A stretch of DNA of 64,000 nucleotides from Allokutzneria sp. NRRL B-24872 (GTDB lineage: Bacteria; Actinomycetota; Actinomycetes; Mycobacteriales; Pseudonocardiaceae): assembly GCF_002155965.1 (NCBI RefSeq), contig NZ_MUMH01000051.1, forward strand, positions 1-64,000, written 5' to 3'. The translations under genes and the position numbers were made by a program. The notes below the pieces were generated by a model that had not been told where the DNA came from, searched no databases, and saw only the letters and a program-made list of their open reading frames with translations. This document shows positions 37,024 through 46,300 of the stretch, in pieces; position 1 is the first letter of the stretch; every line of letters starts with the position of its first letter.

Positions 37024-37440
37024 GCGTCTTCTCCTCGTGGTTGACGCCGCACCTCCCGCTTGTGGCGGTACGGCACGACTACGCCGTCGGGGTGCGAACG
37101 CCCACCGGATCGGGTGGGTGTCGCCCCGTCGACGATGACGGATCGCATTGCCGCCATCCTGACACGGCAAAGGCATGATCCGTGAGCCCTGCCACATGTG
37201 GCTTACGTATCAGCTTGTCCACTGTTTTCAACACCATGCGGGGCCGGAGCTCGGCCCCAGCCTCGCACGCCCGTGTGCACGGCCGATGGGATACCCGAGC
37301 TTACTGACGAGTAACCGACTCGTTGGTTGTTTGCGCACTGCGCACGCATTCGATTGACAAATTACTTAACGTGCTCTGTCCAGCACCGGCGGTAGATCGA
37401 GAGCATGTCCTCCCCCTAATTGACATTGAGGAGGACCGGC
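37024..37440. other. 417-base divergent intergenic region
   Basis: No convincing gene. It holds the promoters of bkdA (-) and the esterase (+), a perfect 12-base palindrome GCCACATGTGGC at 37191-37202, a hairpin GGGGCCG/CGGCCCC at 37240-37258, a TetR-like dyad at 37301-37314, and TTGACA at 37354-37359, a possible -35 box for the esterase gene. Confidence 0.5.
37301..37314. promoter_or_regulatory. TetR-type dyad TTACTGACGAGTAA
   Basis: Perfect arms TTACT and AGTAA with four central bases. It has the same TACT-N4-AGTA core as the tandem operator beside the TetR gene at 27.4 kb. It lies about 40 bases upstream of the candidate -35 of the esterase gene and 280 bases upstream of bkdA. Confidence 0.45.
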
Positions 37441-38409
37441 GTGCGAAAGCCGATCCGGCGCTTATTGACGATCTTCGCCGCACTGGCGGTCACACTGCCC
37501 CCGGTGCTGACCGCGCCCGCGTCGGCGGCGCCCGCCGCGTCCGTCGTCTCCGAGAAGCGCGTCGACTCGCGCACGCTCGACATCAGCGTGAGCTCCCCCG
37601 CGATCGGCCAGAACGGCAACGTCCGGCTACTGCTGCCGGACGGCTGGGACGCCAGGCGGCCCGGCCAGAGCTGGCCGGTGCTGCTCCTGCTCGGCGGCTG
37701 CTGCTGGAGCGACGGCGACGGGCACGAGAGCTGGGTGCAGAAGACCGACATCGAGGACTACGCCGAGCTGCGCAAGGTCATCGTGGTGACCCCGATCGGC
37801 GGCAAGGCCGGGTACTTCAGCAACTGGAAGCAGACAGGCGGTCCCCGGTGGGAGGACTTCCACCTGGACGAGGTCCTGCCGCTGGTGGAGAAGAAGTACG
37901 GCGGCGGCAAGAAGCGCGCGATCGCCGGGCTGTCTATGGGCGGCTTCGGCGCGCTGTCCTACGCGGGGCGCAGGCCCGGCATGTTCGCCGCCGCGGCCTC
38001 CTACAGCGGCACCGTGGACACGCAGCTGTTCATGCTCGGCCCGGCGTCGGTGCAGGCCGTCCTGCTCGGCGCGGGCCTCGACCCCAACGGCCTGTGGGGC
38101 GATCCGGTCAAGGACTCCAAGACCTGGGCGGAGCACAACCCCGCCGAGCTGACCGACAACCTCAGGAAGATCCCCGTCTACCTCTCCGCGGGCAACGGCG
38201 ACGCGGGCCCGCTCGACGCGCCGGACACCGGCTTCGACGTGCGGGAGAAGACGATCGAGGGGATGTCGCAGCTGGTCGCGACCAAGCTCGCGCTCTCCGG
38301 CGGCAAGGTGCAGACCAACTTCTACGGCAAGGGCACCCACGCCTGGCCCTACTACGGCCGCGAACTGAAGAACTCCCTGCCGCTGCTCCTGGGCGCACTC
38401 GGCGTCTGA
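37441..38409 (+). CDS. Secreted esterase of the antigen-85/esterase-D alpha/beta-hydrolase type
   Basis: 322 residues from GTG 37441, which follows GAGGAGG. A signal peptide ends in ASAAPAAS. Nucleophile elbow GLSMGGFGALSYA near residue 165, and the catalytic histidine in GKGTHAWPYYGRELKNSLP close to the C-terminus. The layout is that of mycolyl-transferase/esterase-D-like enzymes; whether it acts on trehalose mycolates or other esters is unknown. The last 29 bases of the gene recur 258 bases downstream. Confidence 0.82.
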   Translation: MRKPIRRLLTIFAALAVTLPPVLTAPASAAPAASVVSEKRVDSRTLDISVSSPAIGQNGNVRLLLPDGWDARRPGQSWPVLLLLGGCCWSDGDGHESWVQKTDIEDYAELRKVIVVTPIGGKAGYFSNWKQTGGPRWEDFHLDEVLPLVEKKYGGGKKRAIAGLSMGGFGALSYAGRRPGMFAAAASYSGTVDTQLFMLGPASVQAVLLGAGLDPNGLWGDPVKDSKTWAEHNPAELTDNLRKIPVYLSAGNGDAGPLDAPDTGFDVREKTIEGMSQLVATKLALSGGKVQTNFYGKGTHAWPYYGRELKNSLPLLLGALGV

Positions 38410-38677
38410 GCAGCCGGGCTGAGGGCAAAAAAATGTGGCCCCCGAGGGGGCCACCCTGTTGGCCGTGACCAACGTCGATGGGCAATAGGATAGCCGCCCT
38501 CAGCCCGGCAAGCATGGTCGCGAGTTCCGGTGAATCACCACCGTCGTCACTGGCGAACCGGATGCGGCTCGGCGCCAGGGACATCTGTGCTGATCTCCAC
38601 CGGTAGCGACCTCAACGCTTGTTGCCCGACGCGGTGAGCGCTGCTCCTGGGCGCACTCGGCGTCTGACCAGCCGGGC
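38381..38677. repeat. 39-bp direct repeat of the esterase gene end flanking a 219-bp segment
   Basis: 38381-38419 and 38639-38677 match at 38 of 39 bases. The repeat covers the final codons and stop of the esterase plus ten bases after it. The intervening segment (38420-38638) contains a strong hairpin and an outer inverted repeat. The second copy ends six bases before the isomerase stop. Confidence 0.8.
38427..38454 (-). terminator. Intrinsic terminator on the minus strand
   Basis: GTGGCCCC / GGGGCCAC hairpin (38435-38454) with a very short loop, followed on the minus strand by seven T residues (38433-38427). It is one of the clearest terminators in the window. It would end transcripts from the isomerase gene at 38684 or from a short RNA starting in the 219-bp segment. 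Confidence 0.75.
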
Positions 38678-38683
38678 GCTCGC

Positions 38684-39451
38684 TCAGCGGAGGCGGTTGA
38701 GCCAGCCGAGGAGGGTGCCGGCGTCGCGGCGGAAGGCGGCGGGGTGGTCGTCCGGGACGAACTCCAGCAGGGCGTAGCGGTCCACCCCGTCGTCGTCGAG
38801 CTCCGGCAGCACGGCTTCCCACAGGTCCGCCCGCTCGCCGAGCGGGAGGCGGTTCTCGCCCCAGCCGGCTCCCCACGAGAACACGTGCACGGTGGGCAGT
38901 CGCGGCAGCAGCGCGCGAACCTCGTCGACGGCCTCCTTGGTGTCCTGGGCGCCGCGCGGCTGCCAGTACGAGGTCACGTTGGGCATGTCGATCTCGGCGA
39001 GCAGCCGCTGGGTGGACTCCAGGGTGTCGGTGAGGGTGTTGCGGTGGAACTCCAGCGCGACCTCGACGCCCTCGGCGGCGGCGGCGTGGGCGCATAGGCG
39101 CAGCGCGGAGACGACCTCGGCGCGCTTGCCGGGCGTGATCTGCCGCGAGCCCCACGTCCCCGCCCAGACCCGAATCCTCGGGGCGCCGAGCGCGACGGCG
39201 GTGCGCAGCGCTCTGTCCACTTCGGACGGATCGGAGGCGCCCGCGCGGTAGTACGAGCCGTAGCCGGCGACGGAGATGCCCGCGCTCGCGCACTGGGCGC
39301 GCACCAGCTCGGCGGTCTCCACGTCGCCGGAGGGGACGTGCACGTCGCCGCCCCACTCCACGGCGGACAGCCCCGCCTCGGTGACCAGCTCGACGACCCT
39401 CGGCACGTCGAGGTGCCGGAAGGTGACCGACACCAGGCCGGGAACGATCAC
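38684..39451 (-). CDS. Sugar phosphate isomerase/epimerase (xylose isomerase-like TIM barrel)
   Basis: 255 residues from GTG 39451 with AGAGGAGGA upstream. AP endonuclease-2/IolE-type TIM barrel: VEWGGDVHVPSGD near residue 33, VALEFHRNTLTDT with the metal-ligand glutamate, and TVHVFSWG. It is divergent from nothing directly but lies next to the LacI regulator and the sugar importer, so it probably isomerises the imported sugar or its phosphate. Confidence 0.82.
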   Translation of the reverse strand: MIVPGLVSVTFRHLDVPRVVELVTEAGLSAVEWGGDVHVPSGDVETAELVRAQCASAGISVAGYGSYYRAGASDPSEVDRALRTAVALGAPRIRVWAGTWGSRQITPGKRAEVVSALRLCAHAAAAEGVEVALEFHRNTLTDTLESTQRLLAEIDMPNVTSYWQPRGAQDTKEAVDEVRALLPRLPTVHVFSWGAGWGENRLPLGERADLWEAVLPELDDDGVDRYALLEFVPDDHPAAFRRDAGTLLGWLNRLR

Positions 39452-39500
39452 TGGTCCTCCTCTCGCAGCGGCCGCCGCTGGGACCTTAGCGGCGTCTCGA

Positions 39501-40502
39501 TCATGCGCAGCCGCAGGAGCGGCGGTGCATCAGCCTCGCGGGCAGCCGGACGGTGCGCGCCCGGCGCCCCGGATCGGCGATCCTGGCGAGCAGCATCCGC
39601 ACTGCCGTACGCCCGATCTCGGTGATCGGTTGCGCCATCGTGGTCAGCGGCGGGTCCACCAGCTCGGCCCACTCGACCTCGTCGTAGCCGACGACGGCGA
39701 GCTCCTCGCCGACCCGCACGCCCAGCTCCCTGGCCGCTCGCAGGACTCCTACCAGCATGTTGTTGTTCGCGGCGACCACGGCGGTCGGCGGCTGCGGCAG
39801 GGCGAGCAGCTCGCGCAGCGCCTCGGCGGCGGGCAGCACCCGGGACTCTCCGGAGACCATCAGCGCGTCGTCGGCGGGCAGGCTCGCGCGGTGCAGGCCG
39901 AGCAGGTAGCCCTTCCTCCGCTCGGCGCTCGTGGTCAGCCCGGCGGCCCCGCTGACCAACCCGATCCGGCGATGTCCACGTTCGGCCAGATGGGTGACGA
40001 GCGCGGCGGTGGAGCCGACGTTCTCCGGACCGACCTGATCGAACTGCCCGTCCGCGGGCAGCCGGTCCACGAGCACCGTCGGCACGCCGAGCTGGCGCAG
40101 CTCCGGCAGCACCGCGGCGCTCGCCCGGTGCGACGGTGTCAGCAGCAGTCCGTCCACCCGCCGGGAGCGCAGCGCGCGCACCGCGGCGTGTTCGGCTTCG
40201 GCCTCGTCGTGGGTGTCGATCAGCAGCGGGGTGAAGCCGGCCGCGCTCGCCTCGCCCTCGATGGCCTGCATCAGCTCGGCGAAGTACGGGTTGGCGACCA
40301 GCGAGATCGCCACGCCCAGCGTCCTGGTGCCACCGGTGACCAGCGACCTGGCGATGGCGTTGCCGGTGTAGCCCGTGCGCGCGACGGCGTCGAGCACCCG
40401 CTTCCTGGTCGCCTCGGCCACCGTCCTGGTCCCGTTGACCACGTGGGAGACCGTGGTGATCGAGACCCCGGCCAGCCGCGCGACGTCCCGCATCGTGACC
40501 AC
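39501..40502 (-). CDS. LacI-family transcriptional regulator
   Basis: About 333 residues from GTG 40502 (ATG 40493 is an alternative). The frame reaches 40538 but those codons lie inside the operator. N-terminal helix-turn-helix MRDVARLAGVSITTVSHVVNG, then a periplasmic-binding-protein-like effector domain. It is divergent from the FrcBCAK-like genes and should repress them, and itself, until the sugar or its phosphate binds. Confidence 0.88.
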   Translation of the reverse strand: MVTMRDVARLAGVSITTVSHVVNGTRTVAEATRKRVLDAVARTGYTGNAIARSLVTGGTRTLGVAISLVANPYFAELMQAIEGEASAAGFTPLLIDTHDEAEAEHAAVRALRSRRVDGLLLTPSHRASAAVLPELRQLGVPTVLVDRLPADGQFDQVGPENVGSTAALVTHLAERGHRRIGLVSGAAGLTTSAERRKGYLLGLHRASLPADDALMVSGESRVLPAAEALRELLALPQPPTAVVAANNNMLVGVLRAARELGVRVGEELAVVGYDEVEWAELVDPPLTTMAQPITEIGRTAVRMLLARIADPGRRARTVRLPARLMHRRSCGCA

Positions 40503-40520
40503 AGCCCCAGGGTGCGCCCG

Positions 40521-40548
40521 TGCCAAGCGTTTGCGCAAACGCTTGGCA
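40521..40548. promoter_or_regulatory. LacI-family operator, 28-bp perfect palindrome
   Basis: Perfect inverted repeat with arms TGCCAAGCGTTTGC and a central CpG, between the lacI-type gene and the sugar-binding-protein gene. The core GTTTGCGCAAAC fits LacI-family sites. It would control both divergent promoters. Confidence 0.85.
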
Positions 40549-40605
40549 CCCGGGCCCGCGCGGGATTAGCGTCCCGCCACCAACCCGCCCAACCGGGAGG
40601 CACCC

Positions 40606-41625
40606 ATGGGACGACGAGGTCCCCTAGGCAGAGGCGCCGCCGTGCTCGCGGCCGCCGCACTCGCACTCGTGGCCACCGCGTGCACCAGCCAGAAGGCCGG
40701 GGACACCGGGCGGGGCAACGACGACGGCAAGACCAAGGTCGGCCTGGTCACCAAGACCGACAGCAACCCGTTCTTCGTGGCGCTGCGCGAGGCGGCGAGC
40801 GCCCAGGCCAAGAAGGACAGCGCCGAGCTGGTCGCGCTCGCGGGCAAGTTCGACGGCGACAACGAGGGCCAGGTGGCCGCGCTGGAGAACCTGGTCCAGC
40901 AGGGCGTCGACGCCATCCTGATCACGCCGAGCAACTCCACCGGCATCCTCGGCGCGATCAAGAAGGCCAGGGAGAAGGGCATCCTGGTGATCGCCCTGGA
41001 CACCGAGACCGAGCCCAAGGACGCCGTCGACGCCACCTTCGCCACGGACAACCTCGAAGCGGGCAAGTCGCAGGGCGCCTACGTGAAGGCCGCGCTCGCG
41101 GGCAAGGAGCCGAAGCTGCTGATGCTCGACGGCTCGCCGGGCGGCACCGTCGACGAGATGCGCCACCGCGGCTTCCTCGCGGGCATCGGCATCGCGGAGG
41201 GTGACGCGAAGATCCTGGGCAAGGAGTCGACCAACGGCGACCAGAACAAGGCCCAGCAGGCGATGGAGAACCTGCTCCAGCGCGCGGCCGAGGTGAACGC
41301 GGTCTACACGATCAACGAGCCCGCCGCGCGGGGCGGCTACGCGGCGCTGGCGGCCAGGGGCAGGGCGGCGCAGGTGCTGGTCGGCTCGATCGACGGCGGT
41401 TGCCAGGGCGTGCAGGACGTGAAGGACGGCAAGTACGCCGTCACCGTCATGCAGTTCCCGAAGAAGATGGCCGAACAGGGCGTGCAAGCCGCGGTCGAGT
41501 TCACCAAGTCCGGCAAGAAGCCCGGCGGCTTCGTCAACACCGGCTCCGTGGTGATCACCGACAAGCCGGTCGCGGGCATCGACTCCAAGGACACCGCCTG
41601 GGGTCTGCAGAACTGCTGGGGCTGA
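40606..41625 (+). CDS. frcB: Sugar ABC transporter substrate-binding lipoprotein (FrcB-like)
   Basis: 339 residues from ATG 40606, GGGAGG upstream. Signal peptide with a lipobox-like ATAC. Periplasmic-binding-protein type 1 fold: VGLVTKTDSNPFFVALREAA, GVDAILITPSNSTGIL, ATDNLEAGKSQG and GSIDGGCQGVQDVKDGKY. This is the CUT2 class. Together with the neighbours it resembles the FrcB fructose-binding protein of rhizobia; ribose or another monosaccharide is possible. Confidence 0.8.
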   Translation: MGRRGPLGRGAAVLAAAALALVATACTSQKAGDTGRGNDDGKTKVGLVTKTDSNPFFVALREAASAQAKKDSAELVALAGKFDGDNEGQVAALENLVQQGVDAILITPSNSTGILGAIKKAREKGILVIALDTETEPKDAVDATFATDNLEAGKSQGAYVKAALAGKEPKLLMLDGSPGGTVDEMRHRGFLAGIGIAEGDAKILGKESTNGDQNKAQQAMENLLQRAAEVNAVYTINEPAARGGYAALAARGRAAQVLVGSIDGGCQGVQDVKDGKYAVTVMQFPKKMAEQGVQAAVEFTKSGKKPGGFVNTGSVVITDKPVAGIDSKDTAWGLQNCWG

Positions 41626-41630
41626 TCCTG

Positions 41631-42589
<959 letters not shown>

Positions 42590-42593
<4 letters not shown>

Positions 42594-43387
42594 GCGAGCA
42601 GGTGCCGGTGCTGCGGGCCCGGGGGCTGGTGAAGCGCTACGGCAAGGTGACCGCGATCGACGGCGCCGACTTCGACCTGCTGCCCGGTGAGGTCCTGGCG
42701 GTGGTCGGCGACAACGGTGCGGGGAAGTCGAGCCTGATCAAGGCGCTCTCCGGTGCGGTCGTCCCCGACGAGGGCGAGATCAGCGTGGACGGCGAGCCGG
42801 TGCGCTTCTCCGGGCCGCTGGACGCGCGCAGGCACGGGATCGAGACCGTCTACCAGGACCTCGCGCTCGCGCCCGCCCAGGACATCGCGACCAACGTGTT
42901 CCTCGGCCGGGAACGCCGCAGGCCGGGGCCGCTCGGCGCGGTGCTCCGGCTGCTCGACTCGAAGGGCATGCGCGAGGAGGCGGCCAGGATTCTCGGCGAG
43001 CTGGACATCAAGATCAAGTCGATGGCGCAGACCGTGGAGACCCTGTCCGGCGGTCAGCGCCAGGGCATCGCGGTGGCCCGCGCAGCGGCCTTCGGCAGCC
43101 GCGTGGTGATCATGGACGAGCCCACCGCCGCGCTCGGCGTCGCGGAGTCGGCCAAGGTGATCGACCTGATCCGGCGCATCCGCGACCGCGGCCTGCCGGT
43201 GGTGCTGATCAGCCACAACATGCCGCACGTCTTCGAGATCGCCGATCGCGTGCACGTGCACCGGCTCGGCAAGCGCGTCGGCGTGGTCTCCCCGCGCGAA
43301 CGCACGATGAACGAGGTCGTCGGGCTGATCACCGGTGCGCTGAAGCTCTCCGAGGACGGCACTGAGCTGGTCGAGGTCTACCGGTGA
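42590..43387 (+). CDS. frcA: Sugar ABC transporter ATP-binding protein (FrcA-like)
   Basis: 265 residues. Walker A GDNGAGKSS, signature LSGGQRQG, Walker B VVIMDEPTAALG and ISHNMPHVFEIADRVHVHRLGKR. It is a single ATPase domain, unlike RbsA/XylG with two, which points to the FrcA type; it contains the FrcA-like GPLGAVLRLLDSKGMREEA segment. Its stop overlaps the kinase start (GTGA). Confidence 0.85.
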
Positions 43388-44007
43388 CCGCTTTCGCGGA
43401 CCTGCTGGCACGGGCGGCGAAGCTGGTGGAGCCGGGTGGTCGGCGCCTGCTCGGCATCACCGGCGCCCCGGGGGCGGGCAAGTCGACGTTGGCGGAACGG
43501 CTCGCCACCGAGCTGGGCGAGCGGGCCGTTCTCGTTGGCATGGACGGTTTCCACCTGGCCCAGCGCGAGCTGGAGCGGCTCGGCAGGGCGGAGCGCAAGG
43601 GCGCGCCGGACACCTTCGACGCGCACGGCTACCTCGACCTGCTGGTTCGGCTGAAGCGGGCGGAGCCCGGGGTGACGGTGTACGCCCCGGAGTTCCGCCG
43701 CGAGATCGAGGAGCCGGTGGCCTGCGCGGTCCCGGTGGCCCCCGAGGTGCCGCTGGTGATCACCGAGGGGAACTACCTGCTGCTCGCCGACCAGCCGTGG
43801 TCGCGGCTGCGCGAGGTGCTGGACGAGGTGTGGTTCCTGGCTCCGGACGAAGACGTCCGGCTCAGCAGGCTCGTCGCACGGCACGAACGTTATGGCCGAA
43901 CCCGTGAAGAAGCGGAAGAACGGGCTTTGGGTTCGGATCAGTCGAACGCGGTCCGGGTAGCTGAAACAATGTCGCGTGCAGACCTTTGCGTTCACTCAGT
44001 TATCTAG
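43384..44007 (+). CDS. P-loop nucleoside/sugar kinase (uridine kinase-like, FrcK-like)
   Basis: 207 residues from GTG 43384. P-loop GAPGAGKST, then VLVGMDGFHLAQRELERLG and the TEGNYLLL Walker-B region of the phosphoribulokinase/uridine-kinase superfamily. It is translationally coupled to the importer ATPase, as frcK is in rhizobial frcBCAK. It probably phosphorylates the imported sugar; the reaction is unproven for this family. Confidence 0.78.
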   Translation: MTAFADLLARAAKLVEPGGRRLLGITGAPGAGKSTLAERLATELGERAVLVGMDGFHLAQRELERLGRAERKGAPDTFDAHGYLDLLVRLKRAEPGVTVYAPEFRREIEEPVACAVPVAPEVPLVITEGNYLLLADQPWSRLREVLDEVWFLAPDEDVRLSRLVARHERYGRTREEAEERALGSDQSNAVRVAETMSRADLCVHSVI

Positions 44008-44020
44008 AAAAGATTGCTCG

Positions 44021-44137
44021 TCATTGCTGACTGGTGACGCTGACCTGCGTGTCCGCGCCCGCTGGGGGCAGGGCCAGTGCGCCGAGCGCGGCGATGGCCA
44101 TGACGACGAGGAAGGCGGTCCTCAGTTGAGAGCGCAT
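44021..44137 (-). CDS. Very small secreted peptide (38 residues)
   Basis: ATG 44137 has AGGAAGAAGAAG upstream. The peptide MRSQLRTAFLVVMAIAALG... is a plausible signal peptide with cleavage after PAGA, leaving about eleven residues ending in SVTSQQ. A candidate -35 TTGACG at about 44207 and an AT-rich patch lie upstream on the minus strand. It may be a conserved exported micropeptide or a chance frame. Confidence 0.5.
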   Translation of the reverse strand: MRSQLRTAFLVVMAIAALGALALPPAGADTQVSVTSQQ

Positions 44138-44301
44138 GGGCTTCTTCTTCCTGTTAGCCCTTCCTGATTGTTCCGAAAAAAGATGACAGCTTCCTCCGGT
44201 GGCCGTCAAGAATTCCTGATCTACCCTTGATGAAGCTGCTTTTTTCATCTTTTCGCCGCGATTCGATGGAACGCGGCGCCGTTCGGTTCCGTCGGAGGCG
44301 C

Positions 44302-44787
44302 ATGCCGCACGACCTGCGCGTCCCGCTGCCACCGCTGTTCGCAAGGCGCTTCCGCAGCGGCATGGTGATCATGGGTGCCACGCTGCTCGTCACGACACCG
44401 CTGATGTACGCGTTCCTTCGCTTCGTCGGCTCGATCCTGTCGCAGCGACCCGACCCGATCACGGCGGTCGTCATCGCGGTTCCGCCGCTGTTCGTGCTCG
44501 CGCTGGCCGTGACGATGCTGCTGGCGCGCAGGTGCCTCGACGGCGACCGCCTCGTCGTCGCCCGCGCCCGCACGATCCGCAACGCCCTGGTCGTCTGCCT
44601 CGGCGGGGTCGTGGTCGGCGCCGCGCTCATCGCCATCGTGCCGGGGCCGACGAACCCGCTGACCTACTTCGAACCGGTCGTGTACCTGTTCATGGGCGTG
44701 CTCGGGTTCTCGGTCGGGCACATGTTCGTGCGGCCCTCGCGCACCACGCTGCTCAAGTTCAGCGACGGGTCACTGACGGTCCGGTGA
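44302..44787 (+). CDS. Hypothetical four-helix membrane protein
   Basis: 161 residues from ATG 44302, chosen for GGAGG eight bases upstream; the frame is open to 44227. Four transmembrane helices in two pairs, separated by a basic loop. No family recognised. It converges with the downstream DedA gene with an 18-base overlap. Confidence 0.6.
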   Translation: MPHDLRVPLPPLFARRFRSGMVIMGATLLVTTPLMYAFLRFVGSILSQRPDPITAVVIAVPPLFVLALAVTMLLARRCLDGDRLVVARARTIRNALVVCLGGVVVGAALIAIVPGPTNPLTYFEPVVYLFMGVLGFSVGHMFVRPSRTTLLKFSDGSLTVR

Positions 44788-45435
44788 GGACGCGGACTCG
44801 TCGATGGGGCGCTTCATGTCCTGGCGGAAGCGGATCGCGCCGTAGACCGTCCCGGTCAGCACCACCACGAGGAACGCCACGATCGCCACGACCTTCAGCC
44901 ACGGGTGCCGGTCCAGCAGGCCCGCCGCGTAGTAGCCGAAGAGGATCAGCAGCGGCGCCCAGGTGATCGAGCCGATCACCGAGGACCAGAAGAAGCGGCC
45001 CCGGTCCATCCGCGCGGCGCCCGCGATCATCGGCGCGAGCGTGCGCACCCACGGCAGCCAGCGGGCCGCCACGATCGCCCAGAACCCGTAGCGGTCGAGG
45101 AAGTTCCGCGCCCGGTCCAGGTTCTCCCTGTTCAGGACCTTGCCGCCCTCGCGGGCCAGCACGCGGGTCCCGGTGCGCACGCCGATCCGGTAGCCCACGT
45201 CGTTGCCCCAGATCGCGACCAGCGTCGTCGCGATGGCCAGCCCCCACGCGTTGCCGGGCAGCCCCTGCTGCGCGAGCAGGACCCCGGCGGTGAACAGCAG
45301 CGAGTCGCCGGGTAGGAAAAGCCCGATGACAAGCGCGCACTCGGCGAAGATGAAGCTCACGACCACGGCCCAGATCAGGACCGGGCCGCCGGTCCCCAGC
45401 GGGTCCCAGGCCAGGAGGGTCTGCGTCGCCGTCAC
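44770..45435 (-). CDS. DedA-family membrane protein, copy 1
   Basis: 221 residues from GTG 45435. DedA/SNARE-associated (VTT) domain with five to six helices; the family motifs FAECALVIGLFLPGDSLLFTAGV and RWLPWVRTLAPMIAGAARM (conserved arginines) are present. DedA proteins are linked to polyprenyl-phosphate or phospholipid flipping. A second DedA gene is 3 kb downstream. Confidence 0.88.
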   Translation of the reverse strand: MTATQTLLAWDPLGTGGPVLIWAVVVSFIFAECALVIGLFLPGDSLLFTAGVLLAQQGLPGNAWGLAIATTLVAIWGNDVGYRIGVRTGTRVLAREGGKVLNRENLDRARNFLDRYGFWAIVAARWLPWVRTLAPMIAGAARMDRGRFFWSSVIGSITWAPLLILFGYYAAGLLDRHPWLKVVAIVAFLVVVLTGTVYGAIRFRQDMKRPIDESASSPDRQ

Positions 45436-45471
45436 CTCGTCGACCCTACGTGGACCCGCGAGCGGTCATCG

Positions 45472-46257
45472 GTGAATTCCTGGTTGACCGGGCGGGAGCA
45501 CTCCGTGAGCAGTTCGTTGAGCCTGACCGTCCTCGGCGCGGGAACGCCCTACCCGCGCCCGGACAACGCCTGCTCGGGGTACCTGCTGCGGACCGAGGAG
45601 AACGCCGTGTGGGTCGACGCGGGCCCCGGCTCGCTGGCCAACCTCCAGCGGCACGTCTCCCCCGATCAGCTGACCGCGATCTGGATCTCGCACCTGCACG
45701 CCGACCACTTCGCCGACCTCGCCTCCGCCTACTACGCGCTGGCCTTCTCCGAGCTGCGCCCGCAGCGCCGCATCCCGGTCTACGGCCCCATCGGCTGGGG
45801 TGGGCGGCTCGAAGCGTTCCTGACGAACTCGCAGGTCGCCGCGATGAGCGCGGTCTTCGACGAGCACGAGCTGCACGACGGCCACCAGATCGACCTCGGT
45901 GACCTCCGCCTGACCAGCCGCGCCGTGCACCACGGCATCCCCGCGTTCGGGCTGCGCGCCGAGCACAACGGCAGGGTGCTGGCCTACTCCGGCGACACCG
46001 GCCCGTGCGCCGCGCTGGACGAGCTGGCCACGGGCGCCGACGTGCTGCTCTGCGAGGCCGACTCCGACGACCCGACCGAGGTCCACTGCACTCCGGAGGA
46101 CGCCGGTGCGGCCGCGCGCCGTGGCGGGGCGAAGCGCTTGCTGATCACCCACGTCGGCCCCGCGATGACGCCGGAGGCAGCCGCCGAGCGCGCCGCGAAG
46201 GTCTTCGGCGGGCGCACGGCCGCGGTGTCGGACAACGATCTTTACGAACTGCGCTGA
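45472..46257 (+). CDS. Metallo-beta-lactamase-fold hydrolase (RNase Z-like)
   Basis: 261 residues from GTG 45472; GTG 45505 is an alternative. Metal motifs HLHADHF, VHHGIPAFGL, YSGDTGPC and ITHVGP follow the MBL-fold order of RNase Z/YhfI-like hydrolases. The substrate (nucleic acid or small phosphodiester) cannot be deduced. It is divergent from dedA and co-oriented with the oxidase. Confidence 0.82.
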   Translation: MNSWLTGREHSVSSSLSLTVLGAGTPYPRPDNACSGYLLRTEENAVWVDAGPGSLANLQRHVSPDQLTAIWISHLHADHFADLASAYYALAFSELRPQRRIPVYGPIGWGGRLEAFLTNSQVAAMSAVFDEHELHDGHQIDLGDLRLTSRAVHHGIPAFGLRAEHNGRVLAYSGDTGPCAALDELATGADVLLCEADSDDPTEVHCTPEDAGAAARRGGAKRLLITHVGPAMTPEAAAERAAKVFGGRTAAVSDNDLYELR

Positions 46258-46300
46258 AGAGCCCTCGCCGAGCCGGGGCGCCTCGGTCTACGGTCGGTGC

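Noticed and set aside
38427..38454. 6C RNA
   Set aside because: The hairpin loop lacks the required runs of six cytosines; only a single stem is present.
38162..38584. 140-residue minus-strand open frame spanning the structured segment
   Set aside because: It runs through a strong terminator and into the antisense of the esterase; its first 50 codons look more gene-like, but no ribosome-binding site or homology is evident.
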